Assembly (NCBI GenBank): GCA_013399305.1
Contig: VXAI01000195.1
Location: 1,415,244 to 1,479,243 of the forward strand
Direction: 5' to 3'
DNA length: 64,000 nucleotides
Origin: Rostratula benghalensis
Lineage: Eukaryota > Chordata > Aves > Charadriiformes > Rostratulidae
Under the pieces are notes generated by a model, which saw nothing but the letters and a program-made list of their open reading frames with translations, had not been told where the DNA came from and did not search any database. This document shows, in pieces, positions 39,640-49,261 of this stretch. A program made the translations under genes and the position numbers. The number at the start of each line of letters is the position of its first letter. Position 1 is the stretch's first letter.

Positions 39640-40780
39640 CACAGAATATCAGGGATTGGAAGGGACCTTGAAAGATCATCTAGTCCAATCCCCCTGCCGG
39701 AGCAGGAACACCTAGAGCAGGTCACACAGGAATGTGTCCAGGCAGGTTTTGAATATCTCCAGAGAAGGAGACTCCACAACCTCTCTGGGCAGCCCCTTCC
39801 AATGCTCCATCACACTCACTGTGAAGAAGTTTTTCTTCATATTTCAGTGGAACCTCCTGTGTTCCAGCTTGTACCCATTGCCCCTTGTCCTGTCATTGCC
39901 TGTCACTGAGAAGAGCCTGGCTCCATCCTCCTGACACTCACCCTTTCCAGATTTATAAACATTCAGAAGGTCACCCCTCAGTCTCCTCCAAGCTCAAGAG
40001 ACCCAGCTCCCTCAGCCTTTCCTCATATGGGAGATGCTCCACTCCCTTCAGCATCTTTGTGGCCCTGCCCTGGACTCTCTCCAGCAGTTCCCTGTCCTTC
40101 TGGATCTGAGGGGCCCAGAACTGGACACACTATTCCAGATGGGGTCTCACCAGGGCAGAGTAGAGGGAAAGGAGGACCTCTCTGGACCTACTAATGACCC
40201 CTCTTGTAATACACTTCCAGGATGCCATTGGCCTTCTTGGCCACAAGGGCACAGAGCTGGCTCATGGTCATCCTGCTGCCCACCAGGATCCCCAGGTCCC
40301 TTTCCCCTACACTGCTCTCCAACAGGTCAGTTCCCAACCTATACTGGTACCTGGGGTTGTTCTTGCCCAGATGCAAGACTCTACACCTGCCCTTGTTATA
40401 TTTCATTAAGTCTCCCCACACAACTCTCCAGCTTGTCCACGTCTCTCTGGATGGCAGCACGGCCTTCTGGTGTGTCAGCCACTCGTCCCAGTTTGGTGTC
40501 ATCGGCAAACTTGCTGATCATGCACTCTATTCCCTCATCCAAGTTGTTGATGAGTATATTGAATAATACTGGTCCCAGTACCGATCCCTGAGGGACTCCA
40601 CTAGATAGAGGCCTCCAACTAGACTCCGTCCCGTTGACAACAACTCTATGGCTTCTATCCTTCAGCCAGTTCACAATCCTACTACCCTATTTTTTACTAG
40701 CCTGTCTTTACTACCCTATAGTCCAGGCCACACTTCCTCTGTTTGGATGCAAGGATGCTGTGGGAGACGGTGTCAAATTC
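39640..40780 (-). mobile_element. CR1 LINE, longer copy with reverse transcriptase remnant
   Basis: This is the longest CR1 copy in the window (about 1.1 kb), minus orientation. From its 5' side it encodes part of reverse transcriptase: FDTVSHSIL near 40.77 kb, then [33 protein letters not shown] and the catalytic FADD motif (KFADDTKLG). A frameshift near 40.4-40.5 kb follows, then CRVLHLGKNNPRYQYRLG in another frame, and the 3' end AGAATATCAGGGATTGGAAG. It is 5'-truncated and disabled by frame breaks. Confidence 0.92.
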
Positions 40781-41288
40781 AACTTCTGGTCGCCACAGAG
40801 GCTTACACAGTGGTTTGCACTAGGTGATCAAGCCAGAGTGGGCAACAAACTTCAGCAGCACAGAGCTTCAGGACTCACACTGGATTTCCAGTGGCCTCCA
40901 TACAAGGGGAGGAATTAAGATATGGAGCACAGAATCTAGTCTAAATGCTCAAATTCTGCTTTAGAGAAAAGTCTTTCTCTGTGAAGCATGATTTCCAGTC
41001 CTTTAACTGTCTCACAACTTCACCTGGAGCTCCCCTGCTGTTCCTGGCTGTCCTCCTTGAGTTGTAGACATCAAAACCAGGCACACCATTGGAAATAACA
41101 ACTGTCACATCACCGTCAAACAGAGCTGACACAGAAACAGCCCATTTCTGACTCTTTGGCTGGACAATTCTAAATGACAGGGAACACCCATCCTCAGAAC
41201 TGCCAATTACAGACTTTACAGAACTGAAAGCGGCACACAAAGAAAAGAAATATTCACCAGACACATAAATAGAGAACGATGCACTTAC

Positions 41289-41347
41289 CCACTCGTTCCA
41301 GGTCTCTGGGTCTGAGAGAAGCGCCAGTCTGTGTTAGGCTGAGCTTG
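41289..41347 (-). CDS. PCDHG@: PCDHG constant exon 1
   Basis: This 59-nt exon is shared by all gamma protocadherin transcripts. It has a clear acceptor on the minus strand (pyrimidine run TTTCCTCTGCAG) and donor GTAAGT. It encodes [19 protein letters not shown] plus two bases of a split glycine codon, which differs only slightly from the mammalian start [19 protein letters not shown]. It begins in phase 0, matching the phase-0 donors of all four intact variable exons upstream. It is too short to be found as a free reading frame; I identified it from the conserved peptide and the splice sites. The encoded segment lies in the cytoplasm as the start of the common tail. Confidence 0.96.
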
Positions 41348-43315
41348 CTGCAGAGGAAATAGAAGAGTTTTAATACCTCCATTCTTGCCTTTAAAAATGA
41401 AAGCGAACTGATCCTGGATTATTTCAGTCTGGAATATCAGTGTGTTCTTTTCAAGTAAAGAAAATCAATTAGAACAAAAAGAAAACTTCCCCCCTCTTTT
41501 CTGAGTATTTCTGAACCAGCATGAATACTGAAAAGCATGACAAAAACTATTCAGCGAATAATCTTCCAAAGCAGCTCAGGAAACCAGGCTGTGAAAGAAA
41601 TGAAGCATGAAATAAACTGATAAGGGCATCAATTCAGCTGGAGCAATGGTACCAAAGTAATGAGCTTGGAGGAGTGAGGGGGTGGGGGTGGCAGAGTTAA
41701 TTGATACTGAGAAAGATGCTTTTAATGCCAGAAGGTAAAATGGTAACAAACCTTCCTAATCTGCCATCCTTCTGTCCTGAAAAAGGCCTGCCTGGGATCT
41801 TGATTTCACACACTGTATTTGAATGACTTTTCCTAGATGTTGTGGCCCCAGATCACTACAATATTTTTCTGTCCACAGAGAAGAGAATAAACTTCCGACA
41901 GCAGAAGAAAAAAAGCATTATTTGTTTAGGAGATACAGTAAACTTCAGACACGGCACCATACTTAATAACTTCATTAGCAAGCCCCCATATCGCTTTCTG
42001 CCTGTGTCATTTTATCATCAGATAATGGACAGTCTGTAAATGAGGAAGGACATGAAGCAGGCTTGTATATTCCTGTTTGAATCACGCCTTTGTGAAAGAT
42101 GCTAAATAACAGAACTGTTTTCTCTCTTGAGAGAGAAATCATAATCTTGATTAAGTCCAGAATGATAATGTGCTACCTGGAAAGGACAACATTTCTCTCA
42201 GTTACCTTAGGAATCAGCAGTTCATATTCCATACAGCAGAATATCAATTTTATAGGATTATTCTGCTTGTGCATGCAATTACTAAGGAAAAGTGAAGACG
42301 AGTACAGCTGACCTAGATTTTTATTTCGTAGATGTGATTTCACTAATTTCTCCACAGCTTTGATGATTCTCATGAAAGAATATATTAGAATAAATTACTC
42401 CCCTAAAATAGAGTCCCCACTGCTACCCATGCTGAATGCAAACTAAGCTGTTTAAACACTTGCCCTCCAGATTTCAGATACGCGTTTTTGCACACGCTGA
42501 CACACAATACTGCTCCAGATAAGCCCTTCCCAATCTATATTTTGAATTCCTGTTGTAATTACCACTTTCAAAATTAGGGCAGGCACTTATTGCACAAAAT
42601 TACTTTCCTTTTTTTTATATCCCAAAGTTATAAAAGCTACAGCCAAATGCAGTCACCTACATCCATATTTAGGCATCTGAATACAAGTGGCTAAAGCGTT
42701 CAAAGCATGCAACTGTCTAGGTCTCTGCAAGCCCAAGGGCACATAAGGTCACAAGAATCTTTGTGAAAAATGAACACTGAATTCAACCCCTCACTGGAAA
42801 AAACCACTCTGGAAAATGATCCCTTTCCAGGACTCAATTAGTAATTAATAACACTGGGGGAATCCAGAAATCAGAAATTTTTACAATGTACCTCTAAAAC
42901 AAAAGAAACACTGACAAACTTTGCTTTCAGATAACCCCGTCCTATGGCTTGGTTTGTATGCCATGCAGAATAAAGGTGTTAAACAGAATCCAGAAAGTTA
43001 AGCACCCAAAAAACATGTTCCTGACCATGGTAAGAATCACTTTAAAAAGGAAAGAGTACAAACGGGGCCAAAGAAAAACTCTCCACTTCTACAAACACAC
43101 AGTCTTTGATTTTATAGTGTCATCCAGCCCCTTCCCCTATCACCATGAAGCTGAGCCAAAGCTTTCACCTGCTGCCTTCCAGGAGGTGACAGTGACACAC
43201 ACTGCCTGAAGCCACCTTCCTAGGTGGAAGGACAGCCAAAGAACAGCCACCTAGCCTGGATATTACGGACCACTGCACTCAGTAGACAGGACAGTAAGAA
43301 AGACCCATCTCTTAC
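41348..43315 (-). other. Intron between last variable exon and constant exon 1
   Basis: This 1.97-kb AT-rich stretch is spliced out of transcripts of the last variable exon, and forms the last part of the longer introns of the others. I see no repeat or exon in it. Confidence 0.8.
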
Positions 43316-45748
43316 CCCATCGCAGGGACTCGCTAAGGCGCTGGTCACCTGCTCATAGGCAGCCACGGTCTCCGCAGTGCTAGAATGGCTGAAAGGTTTT
43401 ACAAAGAGGAAATCACTCTGGTCAGACATGGGCAAGAAACAAGATGTGTAGTTCTGTGCCTGGGAGGTCAGGCCTGCTCCTCCCACATCCAGGTACTTGA
43501 TGAAACCATCTGGCTTCATCTGCTGGCAGAAATGGGAGGCAGGCTTGTGGCCAGTCCGTTGGCAGCAACCCACAAAGGTCCACCTGGCAGTGCCAGCTTT
43601 GAGACACCGAGCAGCCACCACAGCAAACATCACACAGGACACAAGGGAAATGGACACCAGGGAGATGATGAGGTAAAGTGTTAGGTTAGTATCCATGGGA
43701 GAAGATTTTGGGAGGTCCAAGGACTTGGAGAAATCCTGCACACTGTTTTCCTCTGGAGAAATGACTAATACCACTGAGGTTGAGAGGGACGGTGTCCCAT
43801 TGTCCCTCACTTCAACCACCAACCTGTGGGGATCTTCTGACTCCCTGAGAGCCTGTGCCACCCTTATCTCTCCAGAGCGGCGTTCCACGTGGAAAGGCAA
43901 AGCCTCAGCAGTCTCCTGCAGCTGGTAGGAGAGCCAGGCATTATGACCACTATCAGCATCAATGGCTACAATTTTGGTGACCAGATAGCCAGGTTCTGCC
44001 AATGCTGGGATGGTTTGGTGAAAGGCAGAGCCCGTGGGGACAGATGGGTAGACAATGGTGGGAGCATTGTCATTTTCATCCAGGACAAATACATGGACCA
44101 CAGCAGTACTACTCAGTGCAGGAGACCCAGCATCCTTCACCTCTACGGGCACCTGGAACACCTTATCCTGCTCATAGTCCAGAGCTCTCACAGTGTAGAT
44201 GGTGCCATTGTCCTGGTCTATGCGAAAGTAGGTTGAGATGGGAACATCCTGCATCCCGTTGTGCAGGATGGAGTAAGTGAGCTTGGCGTTGCTACCCTCA
44301 TCGGGATCTGATGCTGACACTGAAAAAACAGAAGTTCCAGGAAAGGCATTTTCCTGAACATGAGCTGTATCAAAAGGGCTGGAGAAATTTGGTGCATTAT
44401 CATTCACATCAGCAATTTGGAGGTAAAAGGTTTTTTGCGTGGCCCTCTGTGGGGACCCCGAATCCACAGCCCTCACTGTGATGTTGTAACCACTGGCCTT
44501 CTCCCGATCAAGGGGACCATTTGTTACCAGCGAGAAATGCTCTTTAAAAGATGACACCAGTTTAAATGGGAGCTCTTTTGCTATCTGCAGACGGACCTGC
44601 CCATTGTCACCAGAATCATCATCCTTCACACCAATGAGGGCAATCACAGTGCCCAGGGTCGCATCCTCCAGCACCGGGCTGGAGAGAGAGGTCAGCACGA
44701 TCTCTGGGCTGTTATCGTTGATATCTATTAATTCCACTCGCAGGTGACAGTGTCCTTCCATGGCTGGGGATCCCTTGTCCCTGACTCGAACCGCAATCTC
44801 ATAAGCACTGGATTCCTCATAATCCAGCGGGTCCTTAGTTCTGATCTCCCCTGTCCGGGGATGTAAGGAGAACAGCTTGATAAATTTACCAGGTGAGTTA
44901 TTGCTAATTTTGAAGGAATATTCCATGTCCCCGTTGGGACCCTCATCCAGGTCAGTGACATTCAACTTGGCGACCAGAGTGCCCACTGGCACATTCTCCT
45001 CCAGATATACCTTGGATATGGGTGGGTCACAGACAGGAGGGTTGTCATTGGCATCCAGGACATGGATGGTAACCTTGGCAGTGCCAGATTTCACTGGATT
45101 CCCTCCATCCAGGGCTGTCAGTGTTAGGTGATGAACAGCCACTTTCTCTCTATCCAATGCTTTTTCAAGTACTATCTCGGGCATTTTAACACCATCTCCT
45201 CTCACATTGATACTCAGGGCAAAATGCTGACTGGGGCTGAGCTCGTAGGTGGAGATGGAGTTGGAGCCCATGTCCGGGTCTTCTGCTACTTCCAAGGGTA
45301 GCCGAGTCCCAGGGTTGGCTACCTCAGTGATCTCTAAGACCACCTCTGGCTTGGGGAACTGGGGCGCGTTGTCGTTCACATCGAGGACGTCCACCTCAAC
45401 ACGGTGGAGCTGGAGGGGATTCTCCATGACGAGTTGAAGGTGTAGGGAGCACGTGAGGCTCTGCCCACACAGTGTCTCCCGGTCCAGCCTGCTATCGAGG
45501 AGCAGCATGCCCGCTGCCAGGTCCACCTGGAAGTGCCGCTGCCCACCCTCGCTCACCAGGCGCAGGTTGCGCGCGGCCAGACTCCTCACCTCCACCCCCA
45601 GGTCCTTGGCCAGGTCGCTCACCGAGGTGCCCGGCTCTCGGTCCTCGGGCACGGAGTAACGGAGCTGGGCGCTGCTGAGAGCCAACAGGCAGGAGAAAGC
45701 TGCGAGCAGCAGCGGGAGCTGCCATGGCAAACTCCGTCCCCCGAGCAT
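43316..45748 (-). CDS. Clustered protocadherin gamma variable exon, C-type (gamma-C4-like), last before the constant exons
   Basis: This large single exon encodes 811 residues. Seen: a signal peptide (1-27, hydrophobic core LPLLLAAFSCLLAL), six cadherin repeats (about 28-129, 130-237, 238-346, 347-452, 453-562, 563-668) separated by DxNDNxP calcium-binding linkers, a membrane helix (about 690-712) and a 99-residue private cytoplasmic part. The chosen ATG is the one placed directly before the signal peptide; the frame is open for another 630 nt upstream, but that stretch is GC-rich promoter/5'UTR. The exon ends at Cys-Asp-Gly, then GTAAGA, in phase 0, matching the phase-0 acceptor of constant exon 1. 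Family knowledge: clustered protocadherins are neuronal type I membrane proteins giving each cell a combinatorial homophilic identity. The cytoplasmic motif IKYLDVGG followed by a SDxF-VK element resembles what I recall of mammalian gamma-C4. That assignment is tentative; membership of the family is not. Unusual: an extra cysteine just after the EC2/EC3 linker (PPVCDPP). Confidence 0.93.
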
Positions 45749-46418
45749 CCCGTGCCGGTTGTGCGAACGGAGCAGCGCGGAACGGCGCGGAGCAGCGGCG
45801 GCGGCGGGTCCGCGCAACTTCCCCCGCCTCCCCGCCCTCGCTGCCGGCCCCGGGAGCTGCTGCCGCTCCGGAACCCCCGCGCCCCGGGGAGGGGTCCGAG
45901 GGGATTGCGCAGGGAGGAAGCCGCCGCCGGAGCTGCCGGAGCCGGGCAGGGAGGGATGGAGAGGGCGGGAGGGTGGCGGTTGGGGGGGGCGATCGCAGCC
46001 CGGCCGGCTGAGCCGCTCCTCGGCACGCAAAGACACACAAAGTCGGCGAGCGAAGCGGATGGACCGAATGACAGTTTTACGTCTCTCCACAGCCCCCTCC
46101 TCCTCCTCTTCCTCCTCCTTTTTCTTTCCCTCCTCCTCTCCCTCCTCCACCGCCTTCCCCAAATTACGCACAGCGTAGCCTCCCCCACACCCTCCCCCCG
46201 CCCCGCCGCCGCACTCCGCCCCCGCAGCGCCGGGAGGGCGCCGGGGACTCCCTGGCAGCGAGAAAGCCCCCCCGCTCTGCCCAACCCGGCTGCTGGCAAA
46301 GGACACCAGCGGGCACCCCCTCCCCAAAACCGGCGGGGGGAGACGCATCCCGAGCCGCTCTGCTGCCGAACCCCGCAAACGCTGGGGTCAGGCAGGAGGA
46401 ACATGCTCCCGAGCTCAC
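45749..46418 (-). promoter_or_regulatory. Short interval with presumed promoter/5'UTR of the last variable exon
   Basis: Only 670 nt separate the donor of the upstream variable exon from the ATG of the next one. The stretch is very GC- and CpG-rich and contains a long pyrimidine tract (46093-46148 on the + strand). It has no TATA-like box and no CCAAT box that I can see. Promoter function is inferred from the one-promoter-per-variable-exon organisation of the family. Confidence 0.55.
46093..46148. repeat. Homopyrimidine tract in the promoter interval of the last variable exon
   Basis: A 56-base run of C and T only on the + strand (CCTCC and CTTCC-type repeats); the transcribed sense strand is all purine. 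Confidence 0.85.
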
Positions 46419-48842
46419 CTCGCTGCACGGGGTGGGATCCGGCAGATTGGCACCGGCTGGACCCGCGGAGGGTTTCACAAACATGAATTCGCTGATGTCC
46501 GAGACTGGCGAAAAGCAGGAGCGGTAACGCGGGGCTGGGGGTGCCGTGGCCATTACCTGGACACCCATCACAGTGTCACCTTGCTTAGGCTCATAGTGCA
46601 AGTGCCCAAAAATGTGGCTGGGAGGGGGCTGAAGCGTGTTCACGCTCTCCACGCAGCAGCCCTGGTTGGCAGGCGCAGAGCCCCGTCGGAGGCACCGCAC
46701 ACCCAGTGCTGCCAGTCCCACCAGTGAAACGGTGGAGATGAGCACTAGGGACACAATCAGATAAAGTGTAATTGAGGGTAAGCCCCCACCATCAGTGGCC
46801 CGAGCCTCAGAGCCCTGCAAAGCCTCTGGGCCCTTCTCCTCCACCACCACCACCAGTGTGACTGCTGTGGAGAGTGGGGGCTCCCCAGCATCCCGGACCA
46901 CTACCAGCAGTTCATGTGCAGAGGCATCTGTCTCCTGCAGGGCCCGCATGATCCAGATCTCCCCAGAACGCAAGGCCACGCTGAAAAGCCCTGGGTCTGT
47001 GGCTTCCACAAGGTGGTAGGAGAGCCAGGCATTGCGCCCTGAGTCCGCATCTATTGCTACCACCTTGGTGATGAGCGCAGGAGGGGAAGTCAGGGGGGAG
47101 ATTCGGAACTGGGTAGCGGAGTCATCCCCGGCCCTGGGAAAATGCACCCGTGGGGCATTGTCATTCTGGTCCACTATAAAAACATGAACCAGCGTCCTGT
47201 TCCTCAGGGCCGGGGAGCCACCATCAGAGACCTCCACGTGGAACTGGAGGTAGGTGGTTTGTTCATAGTCAAAGGGGATTTTGGCAGAGACCTGCCCACT
47301 TGTGGGATGGATGGAGAGGTAGTGAGTTGGATCCAGGCCTGGATCTGTCCCACCAGCTCGCAGGATAGAGTAGGAGAGGCGGGAATTCTGCTCCGTGTCA
47401 GGGTCAGCAGCAGAGACAGTAACCAGCACACTGCCCACCACGTTGTTTTCTGCCACCAGTACTTCATAGGATGCTTGCTCAAACTGGGGCGCGTTGTCAT
47501 TGACATCTGCCAGGGTGATTGGCAAGATGGTGTAGCGGGAGAGTGGGGGACTGCCCAGGTCTGAGGCAGAGATGGTGACATTGTAGTAGGCAACATGCTC
47601 CCGGTCCAAATGGGTACTGGTTAGCAGTGAGTACTGGTGCTCATAGTCCTTACGCAGCTGGAAGGGAAGATCTGGAGACACATGACACTGGACCTTGCCT
47701 TGCTCACCAGAGTCCCTGTCTCTGACGTGTATCACAGCCACCACTGTGCCCGGGAGTGCATCCTCACTCAGGGAACTGGAGAAGGAGGTAAGAATGACCT
47801 CAGGGGCGTTGTCATTTACATCGGTAATTTCCACCACCACGCTGCAGTGCTCCTCCATGGTGGGCGATCCCATGTCCTTGGCTTCCACTTCTATCTCATA
47901 TACTGTTGCCTCCTCAAAGTCCAGATTACCCTGGACACGAATCTCCCCAGTTTCCTCATCAATGGCAAATATCTGACGCAAGGCAGCTGAGTTGTGGCTA
48001 CTGAGAGAGTAGCGGATATCTCCATTGGGCCCTTCATCCATGTCAGTTGCATTTAACTTCACCACAAGGGTGCCCAGTGGAGAGTTCTCCACCAAGCGGG
48101 CTCCATACGATGGTCTATCAAAGACCGGGTGGTTGTCATTGGCATCCAGGACCTGAATAGTCACACGTATCTTGCTGGACTTTGGAGGAGACCCCCCATC
48201 TTCGGCGGTCAGGACCAGGTGGTGGAAAGCTCTGAGTTCCCGGTCCAGGGCCTTCTCCAGCACCAGCTCAGGGAACTTGCCACCATCTGTGCGTGCTTTC
48301 ACATTGAGATTGAAGTTCTCATTGGCATTCAGGTGGTAGGTCTGCAAGGTGTTGGTGCCCACATCAGGGTCCTGGGCAGGTTGGATGGGGAAGCGGGCAC
48401 CCAGGGATGCCAGCTCGTAGATGCGCAAGGAAACCTCCTCACTGGGGAACTCTGGGGGGTTGTCATTGATATCCAAGATCTCCACCTCGATGCGATAAAA
48501 CTCCACTGGGTTCTCGATGGCAAGTTTCAGGTGGAGGAAGCAGCGGGCGTTCTGCCCACAGAGCTGCTCCCGGTCTATCCTCTCGCTGACCATTATAATG
48601 CCGGTGTTCACATTGACCGAGAAGTACTGGGAATCCGAATCAGACAGTACCTGCAGATTAGCTGCTGCCAGTTTCGCCACATCAGTGCCCAGGTCCTTCG
48701 CAATATTGCCCACGAAGGCGCCCCGGGTGAGCTCCTCCGGGATGCTGTACCGGATCTGAGCGGAGGAGCTGTGCAAGAACAAACAGAAAGAGAAGACAGG
48801 TGGCAGTCCCAGGGACCGACCCGCCTTCCCTGCCCTCGGCAT
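46419..48842 (-). CDS. Clustered protocadherin gamma variable exon, C-like, subtype not assigned
   Basis: This intact single exon of 808 codons starts at an ATG just before a hydrophobic signal peptide (LPPVFSFCLFLHSSSA, then QIRYSIPEE, the usual start of EC1). Six cadherin repeats follow with the normal set of DxNDNxP linkers and LDRE/IDRE motifs, then a membrane helix at about 691-715 (ITLYLIVSLVLISTVSLVG) and a 93-residue private tail. The exon ends at Cys-Ser-Glu followed by GTGAGC, phase 0, so it can be spliced to constant exon 1 for a mature protein of about 932 residues. The reading frame continues well past the donor, but this is not expected to be used. The tail carries the signature CFSPVSDISEFMFVKP, shared in modified form with both neighbouring exons. 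I could not assign it to mammalian gamma-C3, C4 or C5, and it may be a lineage-retained extra C-like exon. Expected role: neuronal homophilic adhesion and self-recognition at the plasma membrane. Confidence 0.92.
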
Positions 48843-49261
48843 CCTTGCCGGGTGGCCGGCCGAGGAGTGATGCCCTCCGCGCTCCGGGGCCGCGCTCAGA
48901 GCTCGCCGCTCCCATTCATTGTTTGGGGCGGACGCGGTTCGACGGGGGCGGGGATGATGGGGAGGTGAGGGGGCGGGGGGGCGCCGGTGCTCCGCGCAGC
49001 CGCCTCGCTATTGGCTCCCAGCTCCTCGCCGCTCCTCCAATCGCCTCTCTCCTTTCCCAGGACAGCAACACCGGCGCCAATCGCGACCCGCCGGGGGTTG
49101 CCGCCAACCTGCCCGACCGCTTCCCCGAGCGACAGCGGCGGACCCCGCGCCCCCCTTCACTGCGGCGGGGGACCAAGGGCGAGCCGGGCGGGAGAGGAGC
49201 GGTCCAGCCGCCCGGCCAGCCCCTCGTCGGCGCCTCCTTCCCCCTGCCCAATGGCTCTCAC
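48843..49261 (-). promoter_or_regulatory. Short interval with presumed promoter of the 46.4-48.8 kb variable exon
   Basis: This 419-nt GC-rich, CpG-rich stretch lies between the gamma-C5-like donor and the next ATG. A CCAAT box in minus orientation (GCCAAT, 49015-49010) lies about 170 nt upstream of the ATG. Two more CCAAT motifs in + orientation lie near 49037 and 49077. No TATA-like box and no clear CGCT-type conserved element are seen. Confidence 0.55.

Larger units (their letters stand above)
25513..41288 (-). other. PCDHG constant intron 1 (15.8 kb)
   Basis: This intron between constant exons 1 and 2 is the largest non-coding stretch of the locus. It contains four CR1 fragments (annotated separately), several A-runs (near 30.24 and 37.74 kb) and T-runs (near 28.63 kb). 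No further exon could be supported in 25.5-27.2, 27.7-33.3, 33.8-35.3, 35.7-39.6 or 40.8-41.3 kb. Confidence 0.8.

Noticed and set aside
40191..40674. Reverse transcriptase-like frames as a host gene
   Set aside because: They are parts of one 5'-truncated, frameshifted CR1 LINE copy, with the standard CR1 3' end at 39.64 kb.
45749..46378. N-terminal extension of the last variable exon upstream of the chosen ATG
   Set aside because: The extra 210 residues are low-complexity (Gly, Arg, Glu-Lys runs) and would bury the signal peptide; they coincide with a CpG-rich, pyrimidine-tract promoter interval.
45533..46486. Long plus-strand open frame (317 codons) opposite the start of the last variable exon
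   Set aside because: It is antisense to a well-supported signal peptide/EC1 and a CpG-rich promoter; its low-complexity composition is what GC-rich sequence produces by chance.
48129..48968. Plus-strand open frame of 279 codons
   Set aside because: It is a shadow of the minus-strand cadherin frame, with no independent motif.
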